NCBI GenBank assembly: GCA_004322465.1
Contig: SCVO01000121.1
Location: forward strand, 1 to 48,957
Length of the DNA stretch: 48,957 bases
Direction: 5' to 3'
DNA from: Candidatus Nitrosotenuis sp.
Lineage (GTDB): Archaea > Thermoproteota > Nitrososphaeria > Nitrososphaerales > Nitrosopumilaceae
Below are positions 32,897 through 39,418 of the stretch, piece after piece. Positions within the stretch are counted from its first letter, which is position 1, and the number at the start of each line of letters is the position of its first letter. A program made the position numbers and the translations under genes. Below the pieces are notes generated by a model. It was not told the DNA's origin and made no database searches. It saw only the letters and a program-made list of their open reading frames with translations.

Positions 32897-33175
32897 TCAC
32901 GGATAGACTGCAATCTGAGACTCTACTAGGTTGTGGTATGCCCAAAAATACAATTCTTTTTTTGTGTGAGTCCAACGTATGTGTGACGCGTATTCGCTTT
33001 TATCTTTGATTAGTTTTGGGTATGCGCCCAAGGGACATTTCTCAAAGTGATCCACAATGTGCTGAATGATTGCCTCTCTGTGCGTAGAAAGATGAATAAG
33101 CCATTGTTTCTTATCAGCATAAATTGATTTTGGATGTTCGCAAAACATACAAAGTGCTCTATTATGCATGCTCAT
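32897..33175 (-). CDS. Small C2H2-type zinc-finger protein
   Basis: A 92-residue protein. The first finger is C9-x2-C12-x15-H28-x3-H32; a second region keeps C47, H65 and H70 and may be a degenerate finger. The C-terminus is aromatic (YFWAYHNLV). It follows the PNPOx-like gene; a GTG start at 33190 would overlap that gene's stop, while the ATG at 33175 lies 8 bp after it. Co-transcription with the flavoprotein is likely. It could bind nucleic acid or protein; function unknown. Confidence 0.68.
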   Translation of the reverse strand: MSMHNRALCMFCEHPKSIYADKKQWLIHLSTHREAIIQHIVDHFEKCPLGAYPKLIKDKSEYASHIRWTHTKKELYFWAYHNLVESQIAVYP

Positions 33176-33183
33176 GTTAGCTT

Positions 33184-33666
33184 TTACCACTGCATGTTTG
33201 AAGATTTCATTGATTCATTGTCTGCATCCAATTCCAAGGGAGAATCGGCAAGCTCATTTGGATTAAGCGAATAGACAATTTTAGTAGTAAACTTGATTAC
33301 ATTAGGAATCTTGTCATTTGTGTATTTTAGAACCCGTTGTCTGTGAAGTCTCGTAAGTTTGTCTATAATTTTGATTGTAATTTCTTGTTTTGTTTTTTTG
33401 TCAGATATAATTTTTATTTTTCCTTTCAGCTGATAACCAGATAGCTTTTTTTTGTCAAATATAGCTATACTACACCAGGAATTTTTTTGAAAATTTCTAA
33501 ATGTTTTGTGTTTGAAAAGCTCAAGCCAGTAAATCGAACCATCTTGATCGACGTAGAAGCTAGTTCTTGGAGATACATTTGATAGTCCAGATTTATCTGC
33601 TGATCCAACAATAATTATTTGCTGTCTTTGAATCATCTGTTTTACTTTACTTGAAATCATTACCAC
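33184..33666 (-). CDS. Pyridoxamine 5'-phosphate oxidase-like flavoprotein
   Basis: A 160-residue split-barrel protein related to the product at 20705. The pattern QQIIIVGSADKSGLSNVSPRTSFYVDQDGSIYWLELFKHKTFRNF is followed by WCSIAIFDKKKLSGYQLKGKIKII and the C-terminal strand FTTKIVYSLNP. It probably binds FMN or a related cofactor; the reaction is unknown. The GTG at 33666 is preferred over the ATG two codons later because the dyad lies 37 bp upstream of it. The zinc-finger gene follows directly. Confidence 0.78.
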   Translation of the reverse strand: MVMISSKVKQMIQRQQIIIVGSADKSGLSNVSPRTSFYVDQDGSIYWLELFKHKTFRNFQKNSWCSIAIFDKKKLSGYQLKGKIKIISDKKTKQEITIKIIDKLTRLHRQRVLKYTNDKIPNVIKFTTKIVYSLNPNELADSPLELDADNESMKSSNMQW

Positions 33667-33703
33667 AAAACCACATACTCTTTATTTTTAATAAAGCAAG
33701 ATA

Positions 33704-33725
33704 TGATTATCAAGTTTGATACATC
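33704..33725 (-). promoter_or_regulatory. Dyad promoter element for PNPOx-like gene
   Basis: In gene orientation GATGTATCA-N4-TGATAATCA, ending 37 bp before the GTG at 33666. A TATA-like tattaaaaataaa lies at 33681-33693. It overlaps the stop codon of the adjacent usp gene. Confidence 0.5.
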
Positions 33726-34149
33726 ATTTTACAATCAAGACTGAACACAGAGCGTGATTTGCAATTTTCGATGAAACACTGCCAAGGAAAAATTGCAATA
33801 TTGCTCCAAGCCCCTTGCTTCCAACAACTATGAGATCTGTTTTTGCTTCTTTTGAAAACTTTATTATTTCATTTGCCACGTTGCCCTCCTTTGTGACTAT
33901 TTTTGGCTCAAAACCCTCCTCGTTTGCTATTTTTTTGGCTTTTTCAAGTGTGGACTTTGCGTATCTTCTCAGAATTTGCGTGTATTCGTTTCCTGCAAAG
34001 ACGTCAGATTTTCGGGTCCTATCAATCACATGAATCAATATCAACTCAGAATGGTATTTTCTTGACAAGTCACATGCTTTCAGGATTGCATTTTCGGAGT
34101 ACTTCGATCCATCACAGCAAACAAGTATTTTTGAGAAATCGTTTTTCAT
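33724..34149 (-). CDS. Universal stress protein (UspA family)
   Basis: A 141-residue UspA protein with FSKILVCCDGSKYSENAILKA at the N-terminus and the ATP signature GSKG-x9-GS (GSKGLGAILQFFLGSVSSKI). The CCDGS turn is unusual; the other copies read VPLDGS, VPMDGS, VPYDGS or VPFDGS. A weak dyad lies 40 bp upstream (34190-34211), which overlaps the 3' side of a candidate RNA. Confidence 0.88.
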   Translation of the reverse strand: MKNDFSKILVCCDGSKYSENAILKACDLSRKYHSELILIHVIDRTRKSDVFAGNEYTQILRRYAKSTLEKAKKIANEEGFEPKIVTKEGNVANEIIKFSKEAKTDLIVVGSKGLGAILQFFLGSVSSKIANHALCSVLIVK

Positions 34150-34189
34150 TTAAATTTGAATATTAAAGTACGACATTTAACAGTAATGA

Positions 34190-34211
34190 AGATTTCGAAA
34201 ATTGAAAAGAC
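34190..34211 (-). promoter_or_regulatory. Weak dyad element for usp at 34149
   Basis: In gene orientation GTCTTTTCA-N4-TCGAAATCT, ending 40 bp before the ATG. Only one half-site of each type is conserved, so this is a low-confidence copy. Confidence 0.25.
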
Positions 34212-34302
34212 GAGAATGCTAAGACGCACAATACCGCAGTACTTCGCGTTGGGTAATTACACCCTACATTCCCGTCTATGCGTACGAGATCGCTCTCGTA
34301 CA
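34196..34302 (-). ncRNA. Candidate structured RNA in usp-usp intergenic region
   Basis: This gap is more GC-rich than its surroundings and lacks a convincing protein. It folds strongly. An interrupted 15-bp hairpin spans 34273-34310, including gtacgaga (34282-34289) pairing exactly with tctcgtac (34294-34301). A second helix pairs 34222-34226 with 34273-34277 as an alternative. A small gggt/accc hairpin lies at 34251-34264. On the minus strand a TATA-like cctttaac (34325-34333) and a dyad (34341-34362) predict a 5' end near 34302. A T-rich stretch near 34195-34207 could end the RNA. The strand and ends are inferred. Confidence 0.45.
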
Positions 34303-34340
34303 GCATGACGTACGTATTGATCACAGTTAAAGGCACGAGA

Positions 34341-34362
34341 CGATTCTCAGATATGATAATTT
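34341..34362 (-). promoter_or_regulatory. Dyad promoter element for the candidate RNA
   Basis: In minus orientation AAATTATCA-N4-TGAGAATCG. It lies 38 bp before the inferred RNA 5' end near 34302 and fits no protein-coding start at that distance. Confidence 0.4.
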
Positions 34363-34363
34363 T

Positions 34364-34385
34364 CAATTATTAGATGTGATAATCT
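34364..34385 (+). promoter_or_regulatory. Dyad promoter element for usp at 34426
   Basis: The proximal site TGATAATCT ends 40 bp before the ATG; the distal site CAATTATTA is weak. A TATA-like gtttaaatt lies at 34395-34403. Confidence 0.4.
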
Positions 34386-34425
34386 TAACAAGACGTTTAA
34401 ATTAAAATAAGAAAAATTACACACC

Positions 34426-34854
34426 ATGATTCAGAATAAAATTAAGAAAATTCTTGTCCCAATGGACGGTTCCAAAACTTCCTTTGATGCTTTAGATATT
34501 GCAATTGAGATAGCTCGCGCATGCCATGCCACTATTTTGGGAATTCACGCGATTTCATTTCTTCCCACTGGTTTTATGCCATCTGTTGTACCATATGAGA
34601 TCTATCAGAAAAAAGAAGCCGGGAAATTTATGGAAAGTGCAAAGATTCGTGCAGCAAAAAAGGGAATCTTGTTCAAGTATACGATAACTTTTGGAAGCCC
34701 AGTAGAACATATCATAAATACTGCAAAATCCAAAAAGTTTGATTTGATAGTAATTGGTGCACGAGGAAAGGGAAGAGTAAAGGAGCTATTCTTAGGAAGT
34801 GTATCAAATGCAGTCCTTCACAAGGCACGTATCCCTGTAATGATAGTAAAATAG
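34426..34854 (+). CDS. Universal stress protein (UspA family), first of a pair
   Basis: A 142-residue UspA protein with IKKILVPMDGSKTSFDALDIA and the ATP signature GARG-x9-GS (GARGKGRVKELFLGSVSNAVLHK). It is in the same subgroup as the products at 9287 and 30946. A second usp gene begins 9 bp after its stop, so the two form an operon that could make hetero-oligomers. Confidence 0.9.
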   Translation: MIQNKIKKILVPMDGSKTSFDALDIAIEIARACHATILGIHAISFLPTGFMPSVVPYEIYQKKEAGKFMESAKIRAAKKGILFKYTITFGSPVEHIINTAKSKKFDLIVIGARGKGRVKELFLGSVSNAVLHKARIPVMIVK

Positions 34855-34863
34855 GTACGAATC

Positions 34864-35331
34864 ATGTTGTATGAAAGAATACTTGTTCCATTTGACGGTT
34901 CAAAATTTGCAAAAAGAGCGCTAGATGAGGCAATAAAAATAGCTCAGAACACAGACAGTGTACTCTATTTGTGCACGGTGGTAACTGTCAGTAATGTGAT
35001 TCCCCCAGGATCGTTGTTAGGATTCACCAAGAATACATCGGCAAGCAGCTTACGATCCAGATTAATCAAATCGGCAAAAGCAGAGGCAGAAAAGACATTA
35101 AACTACCAAGCTTCTGTTTATTGCAGATCAAAAGGAGTGAAAGCCAACTACAAGATAATAGTTAATGGGAATGTAGCTGAAGAAATACTCAAAACTGCAA
35201 AACAAAAATTGGCAGATCTCATAGTAATTGGAAGTCAAGGTTTACAAGGAATAAGTCGGATCAAAACACTTGGAAGTGTTAGTAGAAAGATTTCAGAGCT
35301 AGCAGACTGTGCAGTTTTGATTGTAAGATAA
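34864..35331 (+). CDS. Universal stress protein (UspA), long-spacing subgroup
   Basis: A 155-residue UspA protein with YERILVPFDGSKFAKRALDEA. Its nucleotide motif is GSQG plus ten residues then GSVSRKISELADCAVLIVR, as in the product at 20216. It lies in an operon behind a classical-spacing usp, so the two subgroups are co-expressed. Confidence 0.9.
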   Translation: MLYERILVPFDGSKFAKRALDEAIKIAQNTDSVLYLCTVVTVSNVIPPGSLLGFTKNTSASSLRSRLIKSAKAEAEKTLNYQASVYCRSKGVKANYKIIVNGNVAEEILKTAKQKLADLIVIGSQGLQGISRIKTLGSVSRKISELADCAVLIVR

Positions 35332-35339
35332 TATTAAAA

Positions 35340-35969
35340 TCATTTTGGCTTGTATTTTTCCAGTATGCTTACAACTATTTGATCAGGCACCTGATCAAAC
35401 CTTCTGTAAAATTGACCAACTGAAGAAAACTCCATTGGAGTTTTCAATGCAATTATTTGGATCCCAAATTGTTTGATGATTTCCTTGGTGACAAACGGGA
35501 TTACTGGTGTTGCTAAAATTATTTCTTTGACTTGTTTTTTCAATAGCCATTGAAGTATAGCACAGACAGTAGCGCCAGTCGCTATTCCATCATCTACTAA
35601 AATTATCGTCTTGTCATCAAAATTGTAATTGGTGTTTCCGCGATATGCCTCAATTTGTCTCGTGACTTCCATTTTCTTTTTATTTATTTCGGCTGCAAAT
35701 CTAGGATCGTTGGAATATCGTTCCCATTCATGTCCATAATATAGTACGCCATCATATGTTATTGCGCCCACCGCATATTCAGGATAATCGGGCGGAGTAA
35801 TTTTTTTAGAAATTATTACGTCTAATGATAAGCTTAGTCTTCTGGCAATCTCATCGCCCACAATTACGCCTCCTCGAGGTATGGCAAGAACAAGACAGTC
35901 TTTATTTTTTACAAGATCAACTAGTTTTTCTGTAAGAAGCTTTCCTGCGTGCAATCTATCGTGCATCAT
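35340..35969 (-). CDS. Predicted phosphoribosyltransferase (COG1926-like)
   Basis: A 209-residue type I PRTase-fold protein. The N-terminal half has LVLAIPRGGVIVGDEIARRLSLSLDVIISKKITPP and the PRPP loop IILVDDGIATGATVCAILQWL follows. This matches the family of predicted phosphoribosyltransferases often found near stress genes; the substrate is unknown. It lies 37 bp downstream of the CBS gene at 36007 on the same strand and has no promoter dyad of its own, so the two are probably co-transcribed. Confidence 0.85.
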   Translation of the reverse strand: MMHDRLHAGKLLTEKLVDLVKNKDCLVLAIPRGGVIVGDEIARRLSLSLDVIISKKITPPDYPEYAVGAITYDGVLYYGHEWERYSNDPRFAAEINKKKMEVTRQIEAYRGNTNYNFDDKTIILVDDGIATGATVCAILQWLLKKQVKEIILATPVIPFVTKEIIKQFGIQIIALKTPMEFSSVGQFYRRFDQVPDQIVVSILEKYKPK

Positions 35970-36006
35970 TTTAGATGATCAGTTATTTTATAGACTGACT
36001 GAAATA

Positions 36007-36873
36007 TCAAGCCTCTTCTGCCAATGCAAATACAATGTCAGATTTGGTGATTATTCCTACAAGCTTGGATTGTTTTACCACAGGGATTCCGCTTATGCCA
36101 TACCTATACATGACAAGTGCCGCCATAGAGACATCATCAGCGTATTCTATCGTTACTGGGTTTTTGGTCATGATATCTTCTGCCCTGAATGTCAGGACAT
36201 AGCCTAGTTGATTTATGTTGAATTGGCTTGGGTGTGGGCTATACCACACATCTCTTAATTCATTTGGATCAGTGTACATACCAAGCCTATTTGGTATTCT
36301 TATTGGAATGAAATCTCGATGAGTGACAATACCTACAGGTTTTTGGTTTTGTGTAACTACGACTCTGGAAATTTTGTTGTTGATCAGCATACTTTCAACT
36401 AAGAATAAAGAGTCTTTTGGAGATGCAGTAACAACCTTGGTCGTCATAATTTTTGATACTTTGAGCTGAGTAGACTCGTGACTTAAAAAATTAAAAACAA
36501 GATCAGTCTTTGTTAAAATTCCATCAAAATTCCCATCATCACGTAACACGATTACAGAGCTTATGTTGTTGTCTTTCATTATCTTTGCACATCTATACAC
36601 AGAATCTTTTTTTGTGACAGTAATCAAATTTTTTGACATCAAATCCGCCACTTGAATTGAGCCGAGTGGTTTTCTATCCAGTGGATAAAGCGCCTTAAGC
36701 ATGTCTTTTTCCGTTATGATTCCAACTGGTTTTCTGGATCTGTCTATGACCACAAGCCTTCCAATTTTGTATTTCTGGATTACTTCGATTGCGTCAAGTA
36801 TGCCTGTCTGAGGTGTGATCGTTATCGCTTTTTTTACTAGCGCACTATGCAAACTTGGGTTTTTTATCAGCAT
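36007..36873 (-). CDS. Four-CBS-domain protein, paralogue of 15213
   Basis: A 288-residue protein with two CBS pairs, closely parallel to the product at 15213: the same repeat positions, the same linker region (IPNRLGMYTDPNELRDVWYSP) before the last repeat, and the same C-terminal SGIPVVKQSKLVGIITKSDIV. It probably senses an adenosyl ligand. It is followed by a phosphoribosyltransferase gene on the same strand, which suggests a ligand-sensor/enzyme pairing. A dyad lies 40 bp upstream. Confidence 0.87.
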   Translation of the reverse strand: MLIKNPSLHSALVKKAITITPQTGILDAIEVIQKYKIGRLVVIDRSRKPVGIITEKDMLKALYPLDRKPLGSIQVADLMSKNLITVTKKDSVYRCAKIMKDNNISSVIVLRDDGNFDGILTKTDLVFNFLSHESTQLKVSKIMTTKVVTASPKDSLFLVESMLINNKISRVVVTQNQKPVGIVTHRDFIPIRIPNRLGMYTDPNELRDVWYSPHPSQFNINQLGYVLTFRAEDIMTKNPVTIEYADDVSMAALVMYRYGISGIPVVKQSKLVGIITKSDIVFALAEEA

Positions 36874-36913
36874 ATCATCGGTGTTAATTTTTGATGATTA
36901 AATACGTCAGACA

Positions 36914-36935
36914 AGAATATCATGCTTGAGAATCA
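36914..36935 (-). promoter_or_regulatory. Dyad promoter element for CBS gene at 36873
   Basis: In gene orientation TGATTCTCA-N4-TGATATTCT, ending 40 bp before the ATG. A TATA-like taatcatc lies at 36894-36901 in gene orientation. Confidence 0.5.
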
Positions 36936-36944
36936 TTCCGTTTG

Positions 36945-37046
36945 CTATTTCATAACAAAAACTGGGATGGAGGATTTGTGAACTACGTAGGGGGAGACAC
37001 TACCAAGAAAAAGTTCTTTGATGTCGCTTTTTCTACGAGATCTCCC
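36945..37046 (-). pseudogene. UspA C-terminal remnant
   Basis: About 33 residues match the end of a UspA protein: an eroded ATP motif (GRSRRKSD) followed by IKELFLGSVSPYVVHKSSIPVFVMK, parallel to the ending of the products at 9287 and 34426. The preceding 100 or so residues of a UspA protein are missing. The DNA just upstream is instead promoter-like sequence for the divergent gene at 37167. I read it as a deletion remnant of an eighth usp copy. Confidence 0.72.
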
Positions 37047-37105
37047 GCCAAATCTGACTAATGATGATTTTTCTATAATTAAAGGCACGTAATGCTTATC
37101 TGGAC

Positions 37106-37127
37106 TGATTTTCAGTGCTGATAATTC
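37106..37127 (+). promoter_or_regulatory. Dyad promoter element for CBS gene at 37167
   Basis: TGATTTTCA-N4-TGATAATTC, ending 39 bp before the ATG. A TATA-like catatatca lies at 37138-37146. Confidence 0.6.
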
Positions 37128-37166
37128 GCATACGATCTCATATATCAAACATATGTCGATACAATA

Positions 37167-37643
37167 ATGGCACAGACTCCATCTAAGGTTCTTGTAAAAG
37201 ACATAATGACTAGATCAATAATTTCTGTCGATTCTGCAGCTACTGTCAATGAGGCTGCAAAGACGATGGAAAAGGCGAAAGTCGGTGCAGTGCTAATAAT
37301 GGAAAAAAATGTCCCTCTTGGAATAATGACGGATAGGGATTTTGCAATAAAGATTGCCGCTCATGCGTATCCAATACACACAAAGGTAAAGCAGGTGATG
37401 TCATCTCCTCTGATTTACATCAGTCCAGATGATGAAGTCTGGGTTGCGGCAGACTTGATGTATTCCAGGAAGATACGGAAGCTACCAGTTATAGATGAAG
37501 ACCGATTACTTGGAGTTGTAACTGCAACTGATCTTATCAAGTTGTTTACTGTTTGCAATAAAGAAGATGTACGAAAGATGTACTATAGTGCGCTTTCCAA
37601 AATATTTGATGATCATAACGAAGAAACAGTGGCAAATTACTAA
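37167..37643 (+). CDS. CBS-pair protein
   Basis: A 158-residue single CBS pair: AAKTMEKAKVGAVLIMEKNVPLGIMTDRDFAIKIAA and VAADLMYSRKIRKLPVIDEDRLLGVVTATDLIKL. It is similar to the product at 31956. A probable homodimer binding AMP, ATP or SAM. It is convergent with the VIT-type transporter, the stops being adjacent. It has a well-formed dyad and TATA-like promoter. Confidence 0.88.
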   Translation: MAQTPSKVLVKDIMTRSIISVDSAATVNEAAKTMEKAKVGAVLIMEKNVPLGIMTDRDFAIKIAAHAYPIHTKVKQVMSSPLIYISPDDEVWVAADLMYSRKIRKLPVIDEDRLLGVVTATDLIKLFTVCNKEDVRKMYYSALSKIFDDHNEETVANY

Positions 37644-38330
37644 CTATTTAATAAGATAGCTTAACAGATAGCCAACTACATAAGCTACGGTTGCAGCTAT
37701 CCCACCAACGATTAGTGTGGTGAAGCCAGAACGAAAGAGGGATCTCTTGACGATTTGCCCCTTGATAACTCCAGTCAGAAAAAATGCGCCGCATGTAGAA
37801 ATAACAGAATACAAAAAGATATCAGAAACAGAAATTGGCCAGCCGGTAGCATAAAGGAAGACGAATGGGATTAGAGGTATTAGTCCAATCACATTAAATC
37901 CAAAAAAGGTACTTAGTGCAGTGTCAGTTGGCTTTCTACCATCCTCAATGAGGCCAAGCTCTTCTTTCATCATAGTATCTATCCAAACTTTTTTTCTTGC
38001 AGTGATCACCCGAACAATTTCGTCCAGAAGATCACTTGTGAATCCTTTTTTTGCATAAATATCACGAATTTCTTGCTTTTCAGATTCTTCCATATTATCA
38101 ATTTCCCATTCTTCTCTTTTTCTTTCCTTTTGGATGAACTCTATTCTAGCTTTCGATGCCTGATAGTTTCCAACTGCCATTGAGAATCCATCTGCAAACA
38201 AGTTGGCAAAGCCAAGAATCAGTATAACCATAGGTGATAATGATGCACCAATCGCGCCTGCAACCACGGCAAAAGTTGTCACAGAGCCATCAATGGAACC
38301 ATAAACAAAGTCCTCAAAATGCCACTTCAT
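37644..38330 (-). CDS. VIT1/CCC1-family Fe2+/Mn2+ transporter
   Basis: A 228-residue membrane protein of the vacuolar iron transporter family. The N-terminal helices contain FEDFVYGSIDGSVTTFAVVAGAIGAS and GFANLFADGFSMAVGNYQA; the cytoplasmic metal-binding region is charged (EEWEIDNMEESEKQEIRDIYAKKG), and three C-terminal helices follow. It would move Fe2+ or Mn2+ out of the cytoplasm. The Met-rich protein gene lies just upstream, also on the minus strand. A dyad lies 38 bp before its ATG. Confidence 0.9.
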   Translation of the reverse strand: MKWHFEDFVYGSIDGSVTTFAVVAGAIGASLSPMVILILGFANLFADGFSMAVGNYQASKARIEFIQKERKREEWEIDNMEESEKQEIRDIYAKKGFTSDLLDEIVRVITARKKVWIDTMMKEELGLIEDGRKPTDTALSTFFGFNVIGLIPLIPFVFLYATGWPISVSDIFLYSVISTCGAFFLTGVIKGQIVKRSLFRSGFTTLIVGGIAATVAYVVGYLLSYLIK

Positions 38331-38368
38331 TATTTATTCAAATACATCACGAGATTAAAAACAAACGA

Positions 38369-38390
38369 GAAAAATCAGGTTTGATAATAA
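38369..38390 (-). promoter_or_regulatory. Dyad promoter element for VIT transporter
   Basis: In gene orientation TTATTATCA-N4-TGATTTTTC, ending 38 bp before the ATG. A TATA-like tttttaatc lies at 38353-38361. Confidence 0.5.
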
Positions 38391-38400
38391 AAGAGAAAGG

Positions 38401-39291
38401 TTACTTGAATAATGACTTTGCCTTTTCCAAATCATCTTTAATTAAATCAATCTTGGAATCGACATCCACTTGCGGGGATCCATTTTTAATCAAATTCCTC
38501 AAGTCGACTCTTAGCGTTAATTCAATTTTTTCCATTAGTTGTCTATCTTTGGATGCGATTGTTCCTTCAATATACTCATAATTCTCCAAGTATGCAGTAC
38601 TAGCAAGTGAAAACGCTGTGTTCCTATCTCCACCCTTGTACTTTGAAGATATCTGATCAAGCAGGCTTTCAATGTTTTCTATAGTGTTTACAACGTCATT
38701 GTTTTTAGTAATTGGTTTTCCCATCATCATATTATGACTCATCGCGTCTGAACTCATCATTCCTTGATTCATCATGTTTGAATTCATTGTGTTGCGCCAG
38801 TTAGTGTTGTTACTTATCCAGGGTCCCAACCAGTTTTGTTGGAATTGTGAATTCGTCATCATACTTTGCATGAATTGAGGGTTTTGCATCATAGTATTCA
38901 TCATTTGTTGCTGCATTTGTGGATCGTTCATCATCATGCCCATCATATTTGGACTCATCATTTGCATCATGGTTTGCATGTGTTCTGGGTTGTCCGTCAT
39001 CATCTGATGCATTTGTCGCATGTGAGCAGGATCATTCATCATCATATCATGCATTTGTTGCATTGTTTGTTGATTTGACATCATTGTAATCATCCAGTCA
39101 TTCATCAACTGTGGGTTTCGTGCCCATTGGCTCATCAATTGCTGTCTTTGGGTTTGATCTTGCATCATATGTTGCATGTTCTGTGCCATCATGTTAGGAG
39201 TTACAGTATACTGATTTATCGCATAGCCTATCCCCAAGCCTGCAACGAATATACCAATCGTGATACCCATCCAAACATATTGATTTACCAT
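38401..39291 (-). CDS. Membrane-anchored Met-rich protein
   Basis: A 296-residue protein with one N-terminal membrane helix (about 6-25) and an external region (31-190) of extreme Met, Gln and Asn content, with many MMxxxxM and HMMM clusters. Such methionine clusters can bind Cu(I). The C-terminal domain (about 200-296) resembles the extracytoplasmic helical domain found with FTR1-type permeases (ASTAYLENYEYIEGTIASKDRQLMEKIELTLRVDLRNLIK). Together with the adjacent VIT transporter this suggests copper or iron handling at the cell surface. The repeats are imperfect at DNA level. Confidence 0.78.
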   Translation of the reverse strand: MVNQYVWMGITIGIFVAGLGIGYAINQYTVTPNMMAQNMQHMMQDQTQRQQLMSQWARNPQLMNDWMITMMSNQQTMQQMHDMMMNDPAHMRQMHQMMTDNPEHMQTMMQMMSPNMMGMMMNDPQMQQQMMNTMMQNPQFMQSMMTNSQFQQNWLGPWISNNTNWRNTMNSNMMNQGMMSSDAMSHNMMMGKPITKNNDVVNTIENIESLLDQISSKYKGGDRNTAFSLASTAYLENYEYIEGTIASKDRQLMEKIELTLRVDLRNLIKNGSPQVDVDSKIDLIKDDLEKAKSLFK

Positions 39292-39331
39292 TATAGTGGA
39301 TTATTGATTTTCAGTATATACAAGACTGGGA

Positions 39332-39379
39332 CGATTTTCAGAGATGAAAGTAAGATAAGATTCTCAGAGATGAAATTTG
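39332..39379. promoter_or_regulatory. Four tandem dyad sites upstream of the thermosome
   Basis: Sites start at 39332, 39345, 39358 and 39371 (CGATTTTCA, TGAAAGTAA, AGATTCTCA, TGAAATTTG), each 13 bp apart. Two of the segments form a 17-bp direct repeat with one mismatch (39333-39349 and 39359-39375). The array ends 39 bp before the thermosome GTG and begins 40 bp before the Met-rich gene ATG. A further exact TGATTTTCA is at 39305. Confidence 0.6.
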
Positions 39380-39418
39380 TCATGACTCCATAAATACAAA
39401 TTATTTTGCTTTGTATTC

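Noticed and set aside
34163-34366. Small protein frame on the minus strand across the structured region
   Set aside because: Its composition is not protein-like, it begins in AT-rich promoter DNA and it crosses strong hairpins and two promoter elements. An RNA explains the region better.
9287-37046. Integrated mobile element or genomic island carrying the usp/CBS cluster
   Set aside because: I saw no integrase, transposase, tRNA attachment site or flanking direct repeats, and the cluster shares promoters with core genes such as thermosome, prs and mat.
38866-39078. His/Leu-rich frame opposite the Met-rich protein
   Set aside because: It is the antisense of ATG-rich codons (CAT gives His), so the His repeats are a by-product of the Met repeats.
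38890-39180. DNA tandem repeat or CRISPR-like array in the Met-rich gene
   Set aside because: Repeated catcat-type words come from Met codons. Units vary in length and sequence, with no constant repeat-spacer pattern.
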